NCBI GenBank assembly: GCA_018881555.1
Contig: JACAXG010000007.1
Coordinates: forward strand, 16,287,235 to 16,351,234
Direction of reading: 5' to 3'
DNA from: Amblyornis subalaris
Lineage: Eukaryota; Chordata; Aves; Passeriformes; Ptilonorhynchidae
Length of the DNA stretch: 64,000 bases
This document shows, one piece after another, positions 1 through 12,898 of this stretch. Under the pieces are notes generated by a model that worked only from the letters and a program-made list of their open reading frames with translations, did no database searches and had not been told where the DNA came from. Within the stretch, counting starts at the first letter, position 1. The number at the start of each line of letters is the position of its first letter. Both the position numbers and the translations under genes were made by a program.

Positions 1-2983
1 AGAAACAAAGTTTTGTGACAGTTCAAAATATTTTTATTACTGTGGACTATGTCATAATTGCTTGAAAGAAAACTTATGACATATTCTATCACTTCATATT
101 TACCACTACATTTTTTTTCAGTCAAAATTATTAAATTCTGCACTGAAATATATAAAAGTTTCTTCACAGATATTCCCCCGATAAAAATAATTTCACGAGG
201 AAAATATCATTACTCACTTCTTCACCTTCGTAGAAGATTCTGTAGGAACAAGCCACCACATATTTTCAGTAATATTTTTTTCATTTAGAGTGAGACATAG
301 CAATACAGGAGAAAACCAGGAAAATAGAATACCAATATTTGCATTCAATGTTTTCTGCTCCAACTGAACAAATNATTTGGTGTTGTCTCTGATACTTTGT
401 GCAGAATCCAAATTAGNCAACTCTGTTTATTGACCACTTGACTACTTGAATGAAGCCAGAGAACAATCTGCATACTGTAACGTTCATTTTCCTTCATGTT
501 GGTTTAATCAGCACTGAAATATCTAAATTACTTTAGCATTATGTTTGCTTACTGAATTTATCTACTGAAAATATAATTTTCATCCATTATATACCTCATT
601 CATTGTAAATCAAGAACACTCATGTNTTTTATCCTGATGTTATTTCAATTTACACCAACAAAACAACAACAGAATTTAGCTAACTAATGGCTGAACAGGT
701 CTACTACTGTATTTGGATGTTACTGCAGGCTTGATAGTGAAGTGTCTTCCTAAAGAAAATGATATGAGCTATGCTTTGCACAGAATGCAAAGGAAGTGTC
801 TTTTATATATGGATGCCGACACTTCCTCAGGGCTNCCTCCAGTGTGAATTGTCTGCTCCTTGTAGCTGCTGGATAACCACAGGTCTTTAGCAGAGGCCAT
901 TTACTGTGGTACCAGCTCACTCAGAATAATAGCAGCTTGAAAGGCCTTGAAATATGCTCTACATGATAATTTCAGTAGCTTTATTCATAAAGCCTTAGAA
1001 ATTTAATTACTGGTCTGGAAAAATATAAATACAAATTGCAAAACTCAGGTTTACACATCCAAGCAGGTAGAGCGAGCTGCTAGTTTCACTAACCATATAC
1101 TAACATTGTTTCATTTTTAGAAACTATTTACCTCTTATTTCCCAGAACTTTCACTACTCCTTGTATTGAGAGGGCAGCTACTCACTGTTGCTATCTAGTA
1201 ATTAAGACTGAACATTTCATATTGTAAGGGTTCAACTGAAACAAATTGAAATAAGATCTCTGGGCTGCCAAACCCTCTCGAGACCACAAATTAGTAAGAT
1301 GCACATCCCATGAAGCTATCCAGTAGGTCAGCTTTTAAGTAAATAAAAGCAAATACACTAGCTGTGTAGAAGAAGAAATAATAGTAAAAGAGACAAAATA
1401 AATGGCTATTAAAGAGACTACTATTTTCCTACCTACATAAAGTCTTGCATAATTAGGACATCTTCGGAATGTTTTTAAAGATTCTGCTTTTTAAAAGCTC
1501 ACCAATTCAATAATAAATACATGCACNCACATATATAAGTATTTAACATACACAGTTTTAGAAAATTGTTTGGATCTGTAAAACTTGCTTAGTGTGAAAT
1601 TGTCTTGGATTGTTTATACAATGTGGAATAAAACTTTCCAGTTTGCTAATGGGAATAAAAAATTAGCCAAAAACCCCCAATGTATTTNCTTCTCCTCTCG
1701 ACCACACTGAAGGTAGGAAGCAATTCTTTAAACTGACATTTTCTGTCAGATTTTTCTTCTTTAATTTAGGAGAAAGCAAGTATCATAAGCACCTCCTGGA
1801 AACTTAAAGCACCCAGNTTTACTCATGATTCTTCTTGATATGCATTACAAAGACGTACTGGCACAGTTTTAACCAACCCATCCATTTTGTAGAACTCACC
1901 ACCTACCATCTGCAATCTACATAACAGACCTTGTAATTTGAGATGTGCACTTGCTCCTCCCCACATTCATTTCCAGTATGTCACAGTTCACCTGTTTGGG
2001 AATAGCAATTCATCATCCCCTGGCAAATGGCACAATAAAACTGCTCTTTGTGTCTTGTGGAGGGAGGCAAACCAAACTGAAAGAAAAAGTCTTGCTCTCA
2101 CACTTTGGCCTAGACACAGACCCATGTAATACCATCACAAATTCAATTACTTTGCACTGTGATTATTAATGACAGAACAATGTAATGAGTCTGAATGAAG
2201 ATAAAATTCCTGCAGTTAAGTGAGTCCTTGATGCTGAAATTTCTTTACCAAATTAAAGCACTTCTTCCCCAGGCTTTTGGGAGTCTCATTAAAAGCCAAT
2301 TTAAGCCAATGAGAATTTTCCCATTGACAGACATAAGTTTGAATTAGGACCTCATTGCATTAAAATTGAAACATGTGGGGGCCAATTTTTAGGAAAAACA
2401 GTTTCCTAGTACCGGCTGGGTATTGTTCTATATCTGTTCAGGCATTCAGCACAGATCTGTGTGTTCATATCAAATAACTATACACACATACACATATAGA
2501 AATCTCGCTACACAAATAGATGTAATAATCCCTTCTGACAGTATAAATTGTGACAGCAGATACTTTTAGTTAGGCCTCAGAGTTCTTTCAAAACCTCTTA
2601 GCTCATAGGTATATCCTGAAGCATTTGCCATATTCCTTCCTCTCTCTTATTAGTAAGAATCACAGGAATTTTGCACTTAAATTCCCTACCCATAGCTATA
2701 TAACTTTATCCAGAGTCTATAGCTACATAAAGGACATGGTTGCCTAAATCCAACCTAACTCCCACTGTGATGCCCTAACAACAAAGCTACTTCTCAAATT
2801 GCACTGTCAATTATCATCTAGACCTGTATAATCCTAGACAACTTTGGTGTTAATATTGAAACTTTACAGGTGCCAGAGTGCTTGTGGCATTGCCAATGAC
2901 TATTTCTCATTTTCTAGGAGGCTAGAAAGAATGAAATCTGCTCCTCTTCATGCAACTACTAAACTTTTCCTCAAAAACATACA
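1..2983. other. Gene-free AT-rich unique sequence
   Basis: No exon, RNA gene or recognisable mobile element is seen. The longest open frames here are about 75 residues, overlap in different frames (for example around 1,938-2,169) and match no family I know. The stretch at about 2,150-2,400 has CAAT- and ATTAAA-rich single-copy texture but no clear motif grammar. Seven single-base Ns lie in the first 1,820 bases and none in the rest of the segment. Confidence 0.6.
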
Positions 2984-3042
2984 TATATATATATATGTGT
3001 GTGTGTGTGTCTGTCTATTATATGTACATATATATGTACATG
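2984..3042. repeat. (AT)n-(TG)n microsatellite with adjacent AT-rich palindrome
   Basis: An AT dinucleotide run passes directly into a TG run (about 2,984-3,010). It is followed at 3,022-3,041 by a perfect 20-bp palindrome, atgtacatatatatgtacat. The compound AT/TG structure is a common vertebrate microsatellite form. Confidence 0.9.
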
Positions 3043-3751
3043 TAAAATAAAATTGAATTTTAAGACAGTGTGCAAGACCCCATAGGGCTATTTAGCCTAA
3101 ATTAAACCTTAATTTGGAGACTCCTTGATTCCAGGCCCTTCTCTAACAGTTGGTGTATACATACATATAAAAAGAAATCACTTAGATGTTAGAACAGGAA
3201 TAAAAGTCCTTTTCTCCCAAGCTTCAATGGTTACCAACCAGGATTAAACAGTAGATTGTAGACATTGTCCTTCTTTGCCCTAATTACACTGAATTGAAGG
3301 GAGTAGCTTCAAACAAAAATTGGAGTCATCCCCGTCCCTACCCCCACCCCAATACTGTATAGGAAAATATGCAAAGGCTTTTAATGAGAGAGGATCAACC
3401 AGTGCAACAAATTACCAGAGGAAATGATGACAAAATGACAAATTCAGATCAAGATCCAATGCCTTTCCATAGGAAAATCTTTAGCAAAAAATCCCAATAT
3501 ATCTGAGACAGACTCAAGGTAGTTGCATGAAAAATGTAACGGAGTACCTGAAAGAATTCAGACTGAGCCACACAGCCCCAGGAGCACCTTTTGCTCTCAA
3601 GTTCTATGACCTTTAGCATGTAGCATGTGTGTTTACCTAGATGCAGTCAAATCCGTGTTGTACCTAAGATCATTTTCTATCTTTACTGCAAAACTGTCAA
3701 AAGTCCAAATAACTAGATGAGTGTTTCTGGACTGTATCATCCAGATAATCA

Positions 3752-3795
3752 AACCAGACGATCTCATAGGTCCCCTTCGGTTTAAAATTTCATGC
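3752..3795 (+). mobile_element. Possible CR1 LINE 3' end relic
   Basis: The string 'gacgatctcataggtccc' followed by a 'ttcggtttaaaatttcatgc'-like end resembles the last few dozen bases of avian CR1 elements (typically 'gatgatctc..aggtccctt' and then an ATTCTATGA-type tail). The match is short and diverged, and the tail repeat is not clean. I infer an old 5'-truncated CR1, but chance similarity remains possible. Confidence 0.35.
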
Positions 3796-6379
3796 ACTGG
3801 CTCTTACTTTTATCTGCCAAAGACATTTTTTATGCTCTGAGGATTTTTCTAAAGATAGATAAAAGCTGAACATTTGTAATCTGGCTGTTTCCTTACAAAT
3901 GGCATGGCCAGCTTCCCTCTTCCATGCGTGACATTACAAATGGAAATATCAACTGATCAGAGGAAGGCATCTGAAAAAGTGACACATTTTCGGTATCCTG
4001 AGATTATTTTCAGAAGTTCATTTAAACTGGAGGTGCTTCTGGTTTAGCTATATATCTCCTCCTAATGGCAAGCAAGCAGCTAAAACCTCTTGCCTCAAGC
4101 TGACAATATGCTCTTGCTTCCCCAGATATAAGACAATTGTTTGACTGAAGTCAGTAGACTGTAGTCTGCTATTGGAGTTACAGTCAAAGATAGATCGACA
4201 CCAGCTTTGTCTCATAAAAGAGATTTTTACAGCTCCCTTGGAGCCAAGTCCATTACATATATTTCACATTTGCTCTAAAATTCATAGCCCTTGGAAGAGT
4301 TTGGATTCAGTTGCTGTCCTAAGCATTTGGATCTGACTTGGAATAGCTGAAAGAGGATATGCTGGCCCTTTGGTGCTGCAAATAAAAATTCAAGAGTAAA
4401 AGCACCTTTTCCTCTTTTTTCTTTCTTTCTGAAGGCATTCTCTAACCTCAGAGTACCATGGACCTCTTACTTGAATATTATCATATATTATAACTGAAAC
4501 TTGAGAAATGTTGGTAAATTCTATTCAAGGTATGCACAAATCTTCAGAAAAATCAGAAAAAGAAACCCACAGAAGTAACTAGTTGATTCATTTTGTCTAC
4601 CAGTTACAGAAAGCAGTGTATAGGGAGGAAATCAGCGGAAACTTCGGTCTGCCAAATCACACTTGCTGGGTTATTTACAAATAATGTAGTACTCTCAATA
4701 GAAAAGATTCTGACATAGCAATATCAAGATGACAACAACAAAAAAAAAGTAAAAAAAAAAAGAGATATCTCATTTCAACCAAGAGACCAAGGTGTTACAA
4801 CGTTCTGTTACCCAAGGTTGATAACAGTTAAATTCTGTCTGCTAGAAAAGTTAGCAGCAAAAAGTGCTCTCTGACAGATCCCACAAGCGAAAAAATAAGT
4901 GAAAAAGGTGTGCCCACATTCTGAACATATTTTCATGTTTCATGTTTTTTTCAGTCCACTTGCATTGTGATTAAAAATCAAATGTAATCTGATAAATAAC
5001 TGGTTAAAATCTTGCCCTAAACAAGATCCACCTGGAAATTTTTCTGCAGATACAACATGGGTTGAACAATTTTCCTATCTCCAGTGTTCTCTCAGTGTAT
5101 GTGCATGAGCAAATGCACAACTTTCTGGTTTGGGTTAGGGCTACAGAAACACCATAAATCCAGAACCTTTTGAATCTGAACGCTACAGTTTAGAGCATAG
5201 CTTTAGAAGTCAAAGCTGTATTATTTCACCTCAGGGGTTGTTGCCACATTGGTTTTATCTGAACAGAAACAGAAAATCTTCAGATTTATAAAAAGCTTCC
5301 AGCCTGTTCTGCGAAGATTTCTAACTCAATTTCGTACCTCTAACACCACAGAAGATTATACTCAACTCTGCATGGCAGACGAGAGGAAACCTCTAGTCCC
5401 TTTAAGATCTTGAATGACTGCGGATGAAGAGGGATGTCCTGATAACACTAAAGTATATATTTTCTGGCTCTGAAAAGTATTTGAAAGGGAAGGAAAAGGC
5501 TCCTAAACCTAACGAAATATTAGATAATTTTCCAAACACTTAAATGCTTATCTAAAAAACAAACTAGCATAATAGCCATTGCCAGTCATCTGTTTTCTTC
5601 TTGTGCGGGGTTTAGACACTTATGCAGTACAGACTAATACAATCGTTTAAGAATGAGCAAGTTGAACTCCACACTACAAGGCTGTGTTGCTTTAATTATG
5701 AGTTTTCAAATAAATCAGTGCAAANCCAGCATACACCTCACGTGGTTAGAGTTAGTTGCTGCTACCCTCTATAATGTGCACCTATAGCAAAAAAAAAGTA
5801 AAAAATATCATAGTAAAAGAAAAATGACAGTGCTGGCAGGCAAATAACAGTGTCAGAAGCATGAGGTGTACTTTGCTGCCATTGATGAGACAGAACAACA
5901 CAAAAGCTGGTGATCAGAACCAAACCCAACCCAGAACTGTCAAAGGCAGGGGAGCTTTTTGTTTGTATTTCTGTTTATAGGGTGACCTGTCTGCCAGGAC
6001 TGCCAATGCCATGGTACTTCTGTCCTTTAGCTTACTGGTTCAGTGTTGCCCTTCTCCTCTGGTCCTTGGACATCCCACGTGAAAACATTGTGAGGAGTGT
6101 GACAGAACATCCTGAACATCTCTCCCTCATTATTTCTGTGTCTGTTGGGACTCACAGTAAATTCAGAGCTTTGATTTCCAAATATCTTCAAAACCAAGAA
6201 ATGCACCCTGCCTTTAACTTTAACCAGGCAAGTAAACTAGAAAAAAACACCCACAGTGCAATAAAAAGTGGACCTTTTCATATTATTCCTTATTAAAGAA
6301 TTAATAAATATTTTAATATTTAATTGCACTTTTTTTTAAAAGGATTTAACAGGAAAGTTACCGAAATTATAATGGTCTA

Positions 6380-7020
6380 CCTAGCAGCAAGAACGTGTTA
6401 ATTTTCTTAGCAGGTATATCCCACTAATGGAATATTTTCAGAGCGTTACCATATCAGCATGTTAATACCATTTGCAGAATTCAATAAGAGTTAATGAGAA
6501 CAATAATTATTTGAGAGCAAATGTTGCTTTGGGCTTTATTATTCCTTTCTTGTAATGTTGAGTTCTTTGTTTTGGACTCTGTATAATGGTAAACTGACTA
6601 CCCTGCCAGGTAATTGAATTTCTCTTATTACACACGCACACACAACCCCCATAAAGAGCATGTGATGCAGCCAGGAATTATACAATGCTTTTCTCTTCCT
6701 TGCTGGATCATTCAAACTCTTTGTGGGACTAAATCAGATCCTACTAACAAGTATACCACTGAAACTCAGTGCAATGTCCACAAATGGTAAATACTTTTCA
6801 TTTTCAAGGGGGTTCTGCAATCAAGATTATTTGCCCCATTGACTGCATATTCAAGCAGACAGAAGGCTTATAGAAGCCTTGAATTAATTAGTAAAAATAA
6901 TCACATTAAGACTTGAACTTAATAATAAACTTGTACAGCATTAACATTTTGGTCATTAAACCTATTTAATTAAATTTAATCGAGCTCTCACATTATTACA
7001 GCTACAGTAAACTAACTACC
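6380..7020. promoter_or_regulatory. Candidate conserved non-coding block rich in homeodomain-type sites
   Basis: Two AT-rich sub-blocks (about 6,380-6,620 and 6,860-7,020) are dense in TAAT/ATTA cores. They include TAATTA at 6,885-6,890, a perfect 12-bp palindrome ATTTAATTAAAT at 6,964-6,975, and a 7-bp inverted repeat aaggctt/aagcctt at 6,863-6,880. TAATTA is the core site of many homeodomain proteins. Such cores are also frequent by chance in AT-rich DNA, so this is a weak inference from texture only. Confidence 0.15.
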
Positions 7021-7052
7021 CACACTGCCTTGTCCCTCCTTCCTTCCCCCAC

Positions 7053-7135
7053 CAGGAGAAAAGATGAGAAAGAGGTAAAAGAGGAGAACAACAGGAAAAA
7101 GAAAGAAAGAATAAAAAAAGGGGGAAAAAAAATCA
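7053..7135. repeat. Polypurine (A/G) tract
   Basis: About 80 bases are almost entirely purine on the + strand, running from 'aggagaaaagatgagaaaga' through AAAG repeats to G5A8. It is low-complexity sequence, and nothing indicates a function. Confidence 0.8.
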
Positions 7136-9883
7136 GATTTTGTTAGAGGAAGACTGATTCAAAAAGTGGTTCAAAAGCACCTCATATAAGAGCTGGGCTT
7201 CTTGGAATCAGAGAATGAAATCTTTACAATCAAAGGAGGAAAACGTCTTAGGACACTTTCCCTAANCTCTCAAAAACCCTGGGAGTGCTAAATCGTAACT
7301 TCTGTTATTTGCTGGTTTGTCACTAACATGGAATTATTTGTGTATAGGGCACTTTTACACTGCTGGTGGCAAACAAATAATTTACTATTAAATCAGTAAA
7401 GAAACAATGAAGAAATACTTCTTGGACAAGTTTATAAAATATGACCCAGCTGCTTTTTTTTTAAGGAGTTTCCTCTCTGTGTGTTTGAAATGTGTCTAAT
7501 TTTATCATTTGGAAAATCTGCTATAAATTATAATTAAAAGTGCAAAAGTCTGTCCATTCTGAAATACAATTTCATTAAGTCAGTCACTATCACTAAGTGA
7601 TAGTGACTATCACTAAGTCAGTCACTTTTGTCAAAACTGCATGGATTCCCTAATGAAACTACATTTAAAGGCTTATGTATCATAGTGCTGAGTTATGACT
7701 TCCAATTTTAGTGGCATTTCCACTGAACTGAGTAGAAAAGGAAAATTCTGTACATTAGTACTTTCACCTCTACTCTGCCAGGAAGACAACTCAGACTTCA
7801 TTTCCTTCCTGGGTTAATTCTTCACACGAAAAACAGATTATTTACTAGCACTAGATATGCATTCTGAGCTTCCCCTTTCCAACCAGAAGCTTAGCAGGGA
7901 TGTTGCCAGCAGCAGTTCCTATATACTTTTCCACAAAAACAAGGTGTTTCACAGCAAACTGCCNGTTCAAGTAAATTCAAGTGTCTGCTTTACACATTTT
8001 CCATCAAAAAATATCTGAGAAATAAAAATATTTTTATTTAGAGAGCAGTTACAGACAAACTACTCCATACCTTCAGTCTTCTAAGGAAAGACAGTGATGT
8101 CTTCTGGAACGTGTAAACTGGCTTGAGGGGCATAAACGATATAGATGAATGGAGTCATGAGGCACTAAAATAAGAATCTTCTGAGATATCACAATAGAAA
8201 TTCCAAATACAAATACTAAAGATGAATAATTTCCAAAGAGAGAACAGCCCAGCTTTCAAAGAGCTCAAATCATCAAGATTTATAATGTTTAGAATGGATG
8301 CTGGCAGATCTTTGTGCAAGAAGCTCTACTAGACTTTTCACCTTGCCCAAGTGTTTTAAGGATCACTGGAGATGTCTCTCGAAGGCTTTGTAGTAAAATG
8401 CTCATTCAGTCCTCAGACATTTTTGTTGTGATTCATGTGAAGCCCATAAGTACCATAACTTCTGCTTCATCAAACTTCACTGAACCACTTCAATGTTTTT
8501 AAAGTTTAAGATTCAGTCTAAAAATTTTCTAGTAGTAAATTCTTCATATAAAATAAAGATGTGGCTGAAATTTCTGTTAAAACCTTAATATTTCTGCCAA
8601 TTTCAAGACGTAATGAAATACCAGACCCTAAATAGTAAGGTATACTTAGCAATTTAGAAAGATTTCAAATTGCAGGAATTAAAGCTTAAATCTCCCATTT
8701 AGACTGCAAAAGTTATCATAACATTTTGTTGGCTGCTAAGTATCATTGTCAAAAATGTCAGAGAGGTTTGGATTCAAAGGCTGTCACCCTAATGAAAATA
8801 ACTTGACTGAGTGACTGAAAGCCTTGTCATTCTAGTGAAAAGGTAAAGAAAGACTATAATTTTTGCAATCAGTAAATCAGAATTATACAGAAAAGGGGAC
8901 AAAGACTTTTCTTGTTAATATACTTCACCATTTGAAAAATCCAGAACCATTAATAGTCAATAACTAATTCAAACATTTCAATTACCTGTAGAAAACTGCA
9001 CCATCACAAAACAATCTGGAATCTATATATATATGTCATCAGATTTAATGAAGCTCACTAATTCCTCTCATAACAGTAGCAAAAACACTTGCATTACAAG
9101 TAAAACAGTCTTGGTTTCAAACTGATAAATACCTTGTTCTACTGCACAAGCAAGTGTAAGTCTTTTCCTAACTGAAANAGTTTTTGTATTAGACATTAAT
9201 GTGAATGACTCCTTTCCAGTCTTCCTTTATCTTTAGGGTACCAGTATGACTAAGATGGGAAAAAACAATGGAGAATCTCCAAAGCACTACTTGAAAACAA
9301 CACAGAGTGAACAAAAATGTCGCACTTATAAATATTTATAAGATAGAATTTCACATTATATGTTCAGCATTGAATGGTGCATGTTATTCTTATTAATGTT
9401 TCATAAACATTTGTACAGAAAACAATATGCTTTACTTTTTTTCTAAGTATTAAGTAGAATTATAGCAGCATCTGCTTTCAACAGTTGAGTGCACAAGCTA
9501 TTCATGCCCTGTCGTAAATTCCATGATGCATTAAGATGCCATTAAATGTACCTTCTGTGGTTGTCTCCTCATTTACATACCTTGTAAATCATCATGTAAA
9601 AATCAAGCGAACTAGGGAGTAATCACCTGCACTCTTCCCTTCTGCCACAGAATCTAGTGCCATCCACATCTTCCTCCATCAGGACCATCACCATCAAACA
9701 TGAAGTCAATTATGTCAATGATAAGAAACTTAATTGCTAAAGGCAATTTGAGCTATATTTTTTAACAAGTCAATTTTCTATAAAAAAATTGAAAGCTAAG
9801 CAGTACAGGCAAGCCAGAACACGAGCATAGTTTGCAAGCCCTCTTCTCCCCAAGGATACCATCCAAAGATGGGAGTCTTGTAT
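7136..9883. other. Gene-free AT-rich sequence
   Basis: No coding signal is seen. The only open frame worth mentioning is 62 residues (8,314-8,502, +) and is unrecognised. A short (AT)n run lies at about 9,021-9,035. The hairpin and direct-repeat cluster at 7,576-7,626 is annotated separately. Positions 9,420-9,620 have unique, well-mixed sequence with the texture of conserved non-coding DNA but no specific motif support. Confidence 0.55.
7576..7626. repeat. Nested hairpin and direct repeats
   Basis: A near-perfect inverted repeat spans 7,582-7,608 (arms agtcactatcact and agtgatagtgact). Overlapping it, actatcactaagt occurs twice 20 bp apart (7,586 and 7,606), and taagtcagtcact occurs twice 38 bp apart (7,576 and 7,614). 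The pattern fits a small local duplication with inversion or template switching. Confidence 0.85.
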
Positions 9884-9908
9884 AAAATAAATAAATAAAT
9901 AAATAAAA
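9884..9908. repeat. (AAAT)n microsatellite
   Basis: About six copies of AAAT/ATAA occur in a row. An antisense open frame here reads as a short hydrophobic repeat and is a translation artefact. Confidence 0.9.
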
Positions 9909-12849
9909 ATCCCTAGAGGAATGAAAAAAAACAAAAGCCTCTCTCTTTGTGGTGTTTCCTCCTCACACACAGCATGCTTTCTATACTACTTCTACACTTG
10001 AGCAAAATAGTGAAGAAGATCTCATCTTTTGCAGAACTAGAACATACCTGGGGGGATGTCTTTTTTTAATTATTTTATTTCATTAGTTTTCCCTTACTGT
10101 TTTATCACTGTACTTACTGATTTAGCTTCTTCAAGCCAGCTTTTAAGGAGATACCTGGAAAAGGTTTACTTTGATGAAAACACCCAAGCAGCTCCCTGCA
10201 TTGGCTGGCGGGATAATATTGTCAGTGTTGCAGCTGTAACTCTACCGACTGCAGACTATATCTCTCAGCACTCTGGTGATTCAGCCTCTAATGGTCAGGA
10301 GCTTGGAAACAGGCACCTGCACCTGGGTACCAGAGTTGGCCAAGTAATGTGCTGCTGGCAGAATACCCACTATGTTTCATTGTTTCCCCTCCAACATTTA
10401 AACATTTCAGTCCCCGTAAATTAGTCAGATCAGCTTTCTCGGAATTTTACAATTACTTCCATGCATTTCTTATGTGCTTTGCTCTAAGAGGCTGGACAAA
10501 AATATTCACCCTATAGAAACATTGCCCAATATCTTTATTGTGTCAGAGTGTCCTTGAAAGGGAACAAGCCCGGTGAACTGCAAGGCCTGAAGTCAGCAAC
10601 AAAGGAAGGCTGGAGAGAAGCTCTGGAGGGAGGGAGGAAGGGAAGGAGAGAGAATGGTAAACACTACTGAGTGCGCATATGCATCCAAGGTGAACTGCAA
10701 GACTGCCAGAGGTAACNCATTTATTTCATTTTGAGTCTGTCGACTTCCACTGGAAAAATATTTTTTAAACTTAAGAAAATGAAATAACCCCTGATTTTAG
10801 TGTCAGGCTTTTACCTAGCACACACAACTCCCTTGCTATGAGAATGAAGCCCATGNGACTTCTTAGCATCCTTTTCAGAAGCAACAGCTTCTGAAAATAA
10901 TCAGATCACAGTTTTTTCCCTCAGAAGAAGAATAAAAAAAGGGAGGAGGGAAGCTAATAAATAATATGAAGTTTCTTGCATTTAGTGACAAACGTTATGA
11001 AAAAAAGCACAGCCCTTTGTAACTGATGCTTTCTCCTTGCCTGTCGTCTGTGTTTATACCATATCTATCAGTCTTTGCAACCCTCAGTCCTTGAACTTCT
11101 GCAAGCNATAAAGAGAAGCATCTACCATGTGCTTTATTACCAAACACCAAGACTCTTCTCTTTCTTTAGCCTTTCAAGAAATAGCGGGGGAAGAGGAATT
11201 ATCCTCTGACAATTAGAGGAAACAGATGTTGAATTTGGGGTGATAGGTCTNCTATAAACTTATGGGTACAGAGAAGANCCCTCACAGATAAAANAGGAAC
11301 TGCTCTCCAACCCGAGCANAGTAATGTCTAAAAATTTTTGGTGGAGAGCCCTTTTCAAGCCATCTCTTCAAACAGGAGGAAGTACAGTTTGAGTGGATCA
11401 GGCACCCTGAAAAGCCCAGGTAGACAATAGAAACCCCAATTTTACAGATATCTCTTGGCATATCAGTCATTTATAGATGAAAATTTTTCAATTCTATTAG
11501 TAAAATATTAATGACGAAGGTTTTGTCAGCCTTGCACAAAAACAAGGTGATCACAGTAGCAGTGACCAGCCAACAGCTTTGGGTGCCACCACAGATGCAA
11601 AAATAGCAACTGCTATTCCTTCTGAGCTGCCACATAGTTCTGACTGGACTAGCCGGGTGGAGAAGCTTATTCTCCCACAGATTATTCTGGGTCACTGTCT
11701 CCAGGGAAAACCCTATACTGGCCAGCTGGCTGTCTCTGTGCTGCTGCTCACCCTCCTCCCCCACACACCTATCATCTAGAAACAGAAGCCACTGTCGTGC
11801 TACAGAGAATGTAGCTTGGGAAAGGCTGTTGTCTTATAAATACTTAAACCCTTTTCACATCTTCTTATTCCATTTTTACCCACCTCTTTAAACAGTTTAC
11901 AGATCAGCCAGCACTGCCAAAGTTTTCCCGCTATTTTTTCAGAGATTGCTGCTACCGAACCTCTTTATTTTCTCATTTAGGAAAACACTGAGGTTGCCTG
12001 TTGACCCACTTTCTTTTTAAATCTGGAACCAGTGCTAGCATTGGAAGAAACTCTTTGTGATGCTGAGTGAAAACAGAGCACTGAAGGCACTGAAAAATTA
12101 GAGCATACATTTGTTATTCAGAGACTGTGTGGTCACTTCAAGCCCGTCCTGTCATTACAGTGTCTCCATGCACTTGGTGTTGCAGGCTCTTACTGCAGTC
12201 ACACAGCTCAGAATGCTCAAAAATAGATTCGTATCNTAATCTAAATTCCAAGAACTAACTTATCTCCATTGAGAAAATCTTCAGTTTTACTGTTCTTTGG
12301 AGCAATTCTCCCTTTCTAATGCTGTAAGCACCTCCAAATGTTCATTCATAAAAAGATTAACAATAATCTCAGTATCAGTCAGACTAGATGTTTTTAATCC
12401 TAACTGAAAAAGTTAGATCCTGCAATTGCTTACACCTGTGCAGAGTTCAGCCCTTTTCAGTCAAAGGCTACAAAGACACAGCAATCTGCCCACGTGGCTT
12501 TGTTTCCAGCAAACTGATCCCAGAAATTACCACACTGCATCTCCACCTGTCTCAAAAAACTGACAATGTGCACAATTAATTTTAAAATCTGACTAAGAAA
12601 AATGCTCGAGTCATCTTTTTTTTCCACCCGTAATTCATCCAGCAGAATCTGACTGTGGTCGATGACTCACGTTCCCATGTACTACCACTGCATAAATAAG
12701 AGATGGTTCTCCTAAGCAGTTGGAAAATGTAATTGGATGCAGAAGAATAGCCTAATATTTAACATCTAAAAATCTACTACTTCATAAATGCAAATTTAAA
12801 TACACATCTACATATATACCACTGTATCTCTCTTGGTCTTTTTAACTTT
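9909..12849. other. Gene-free sequence with a short GGA-rich run
   Basis: No recognised gene. A 122-residue open frame at 10,056-10,424 (+) and a 97-residue one at 11,471-11,764 (-) carry no domain I know and overlap other frames. A purine-rich (GGGA)n-like run lies at 10,624-10,655. Single-base Ns cluster between 11,107 and 11,319. Confidence 0.55.
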
Positions 12850-12898
12850 AGAGATTCTTTTTAGAGATTCTTTTTAGAGATTCTTAGAGATTCTTTTT
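12850..12898. repeat. Short tandem repeat, 13-bp unit
   Basis: The word agagattc recurs at 12,850, 12,863, 12,876 and 12,886, spaced by T runs. The first two intervals are 13 bp and the last is 10 bp. It is a four-copy imperfect tandem repeat. Confidence 0.9.

Larger units (their letters stand above)
3043..7052. other. Gene-free AT-rich sequence
   Basis: No gene is recognised. A 128-residue open frame at 5,910-6,296 (+) has no recognisable domain and I treat it as chance. Short poly-A runs occur near 4,741-4,762 and 5,790-5,800. A weak CR1-like tail (3,752-3,795) and a candidate conserved AT-rich block (6,380-7,020) are listed separately. Confidence 0.55.

Noticed and set aside
10056..10424. 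122-residue open frame (+)
   Set aside because: It reads less like low complexity than most, but I find no known domain, Kozak context or splice sites that would define a gene.
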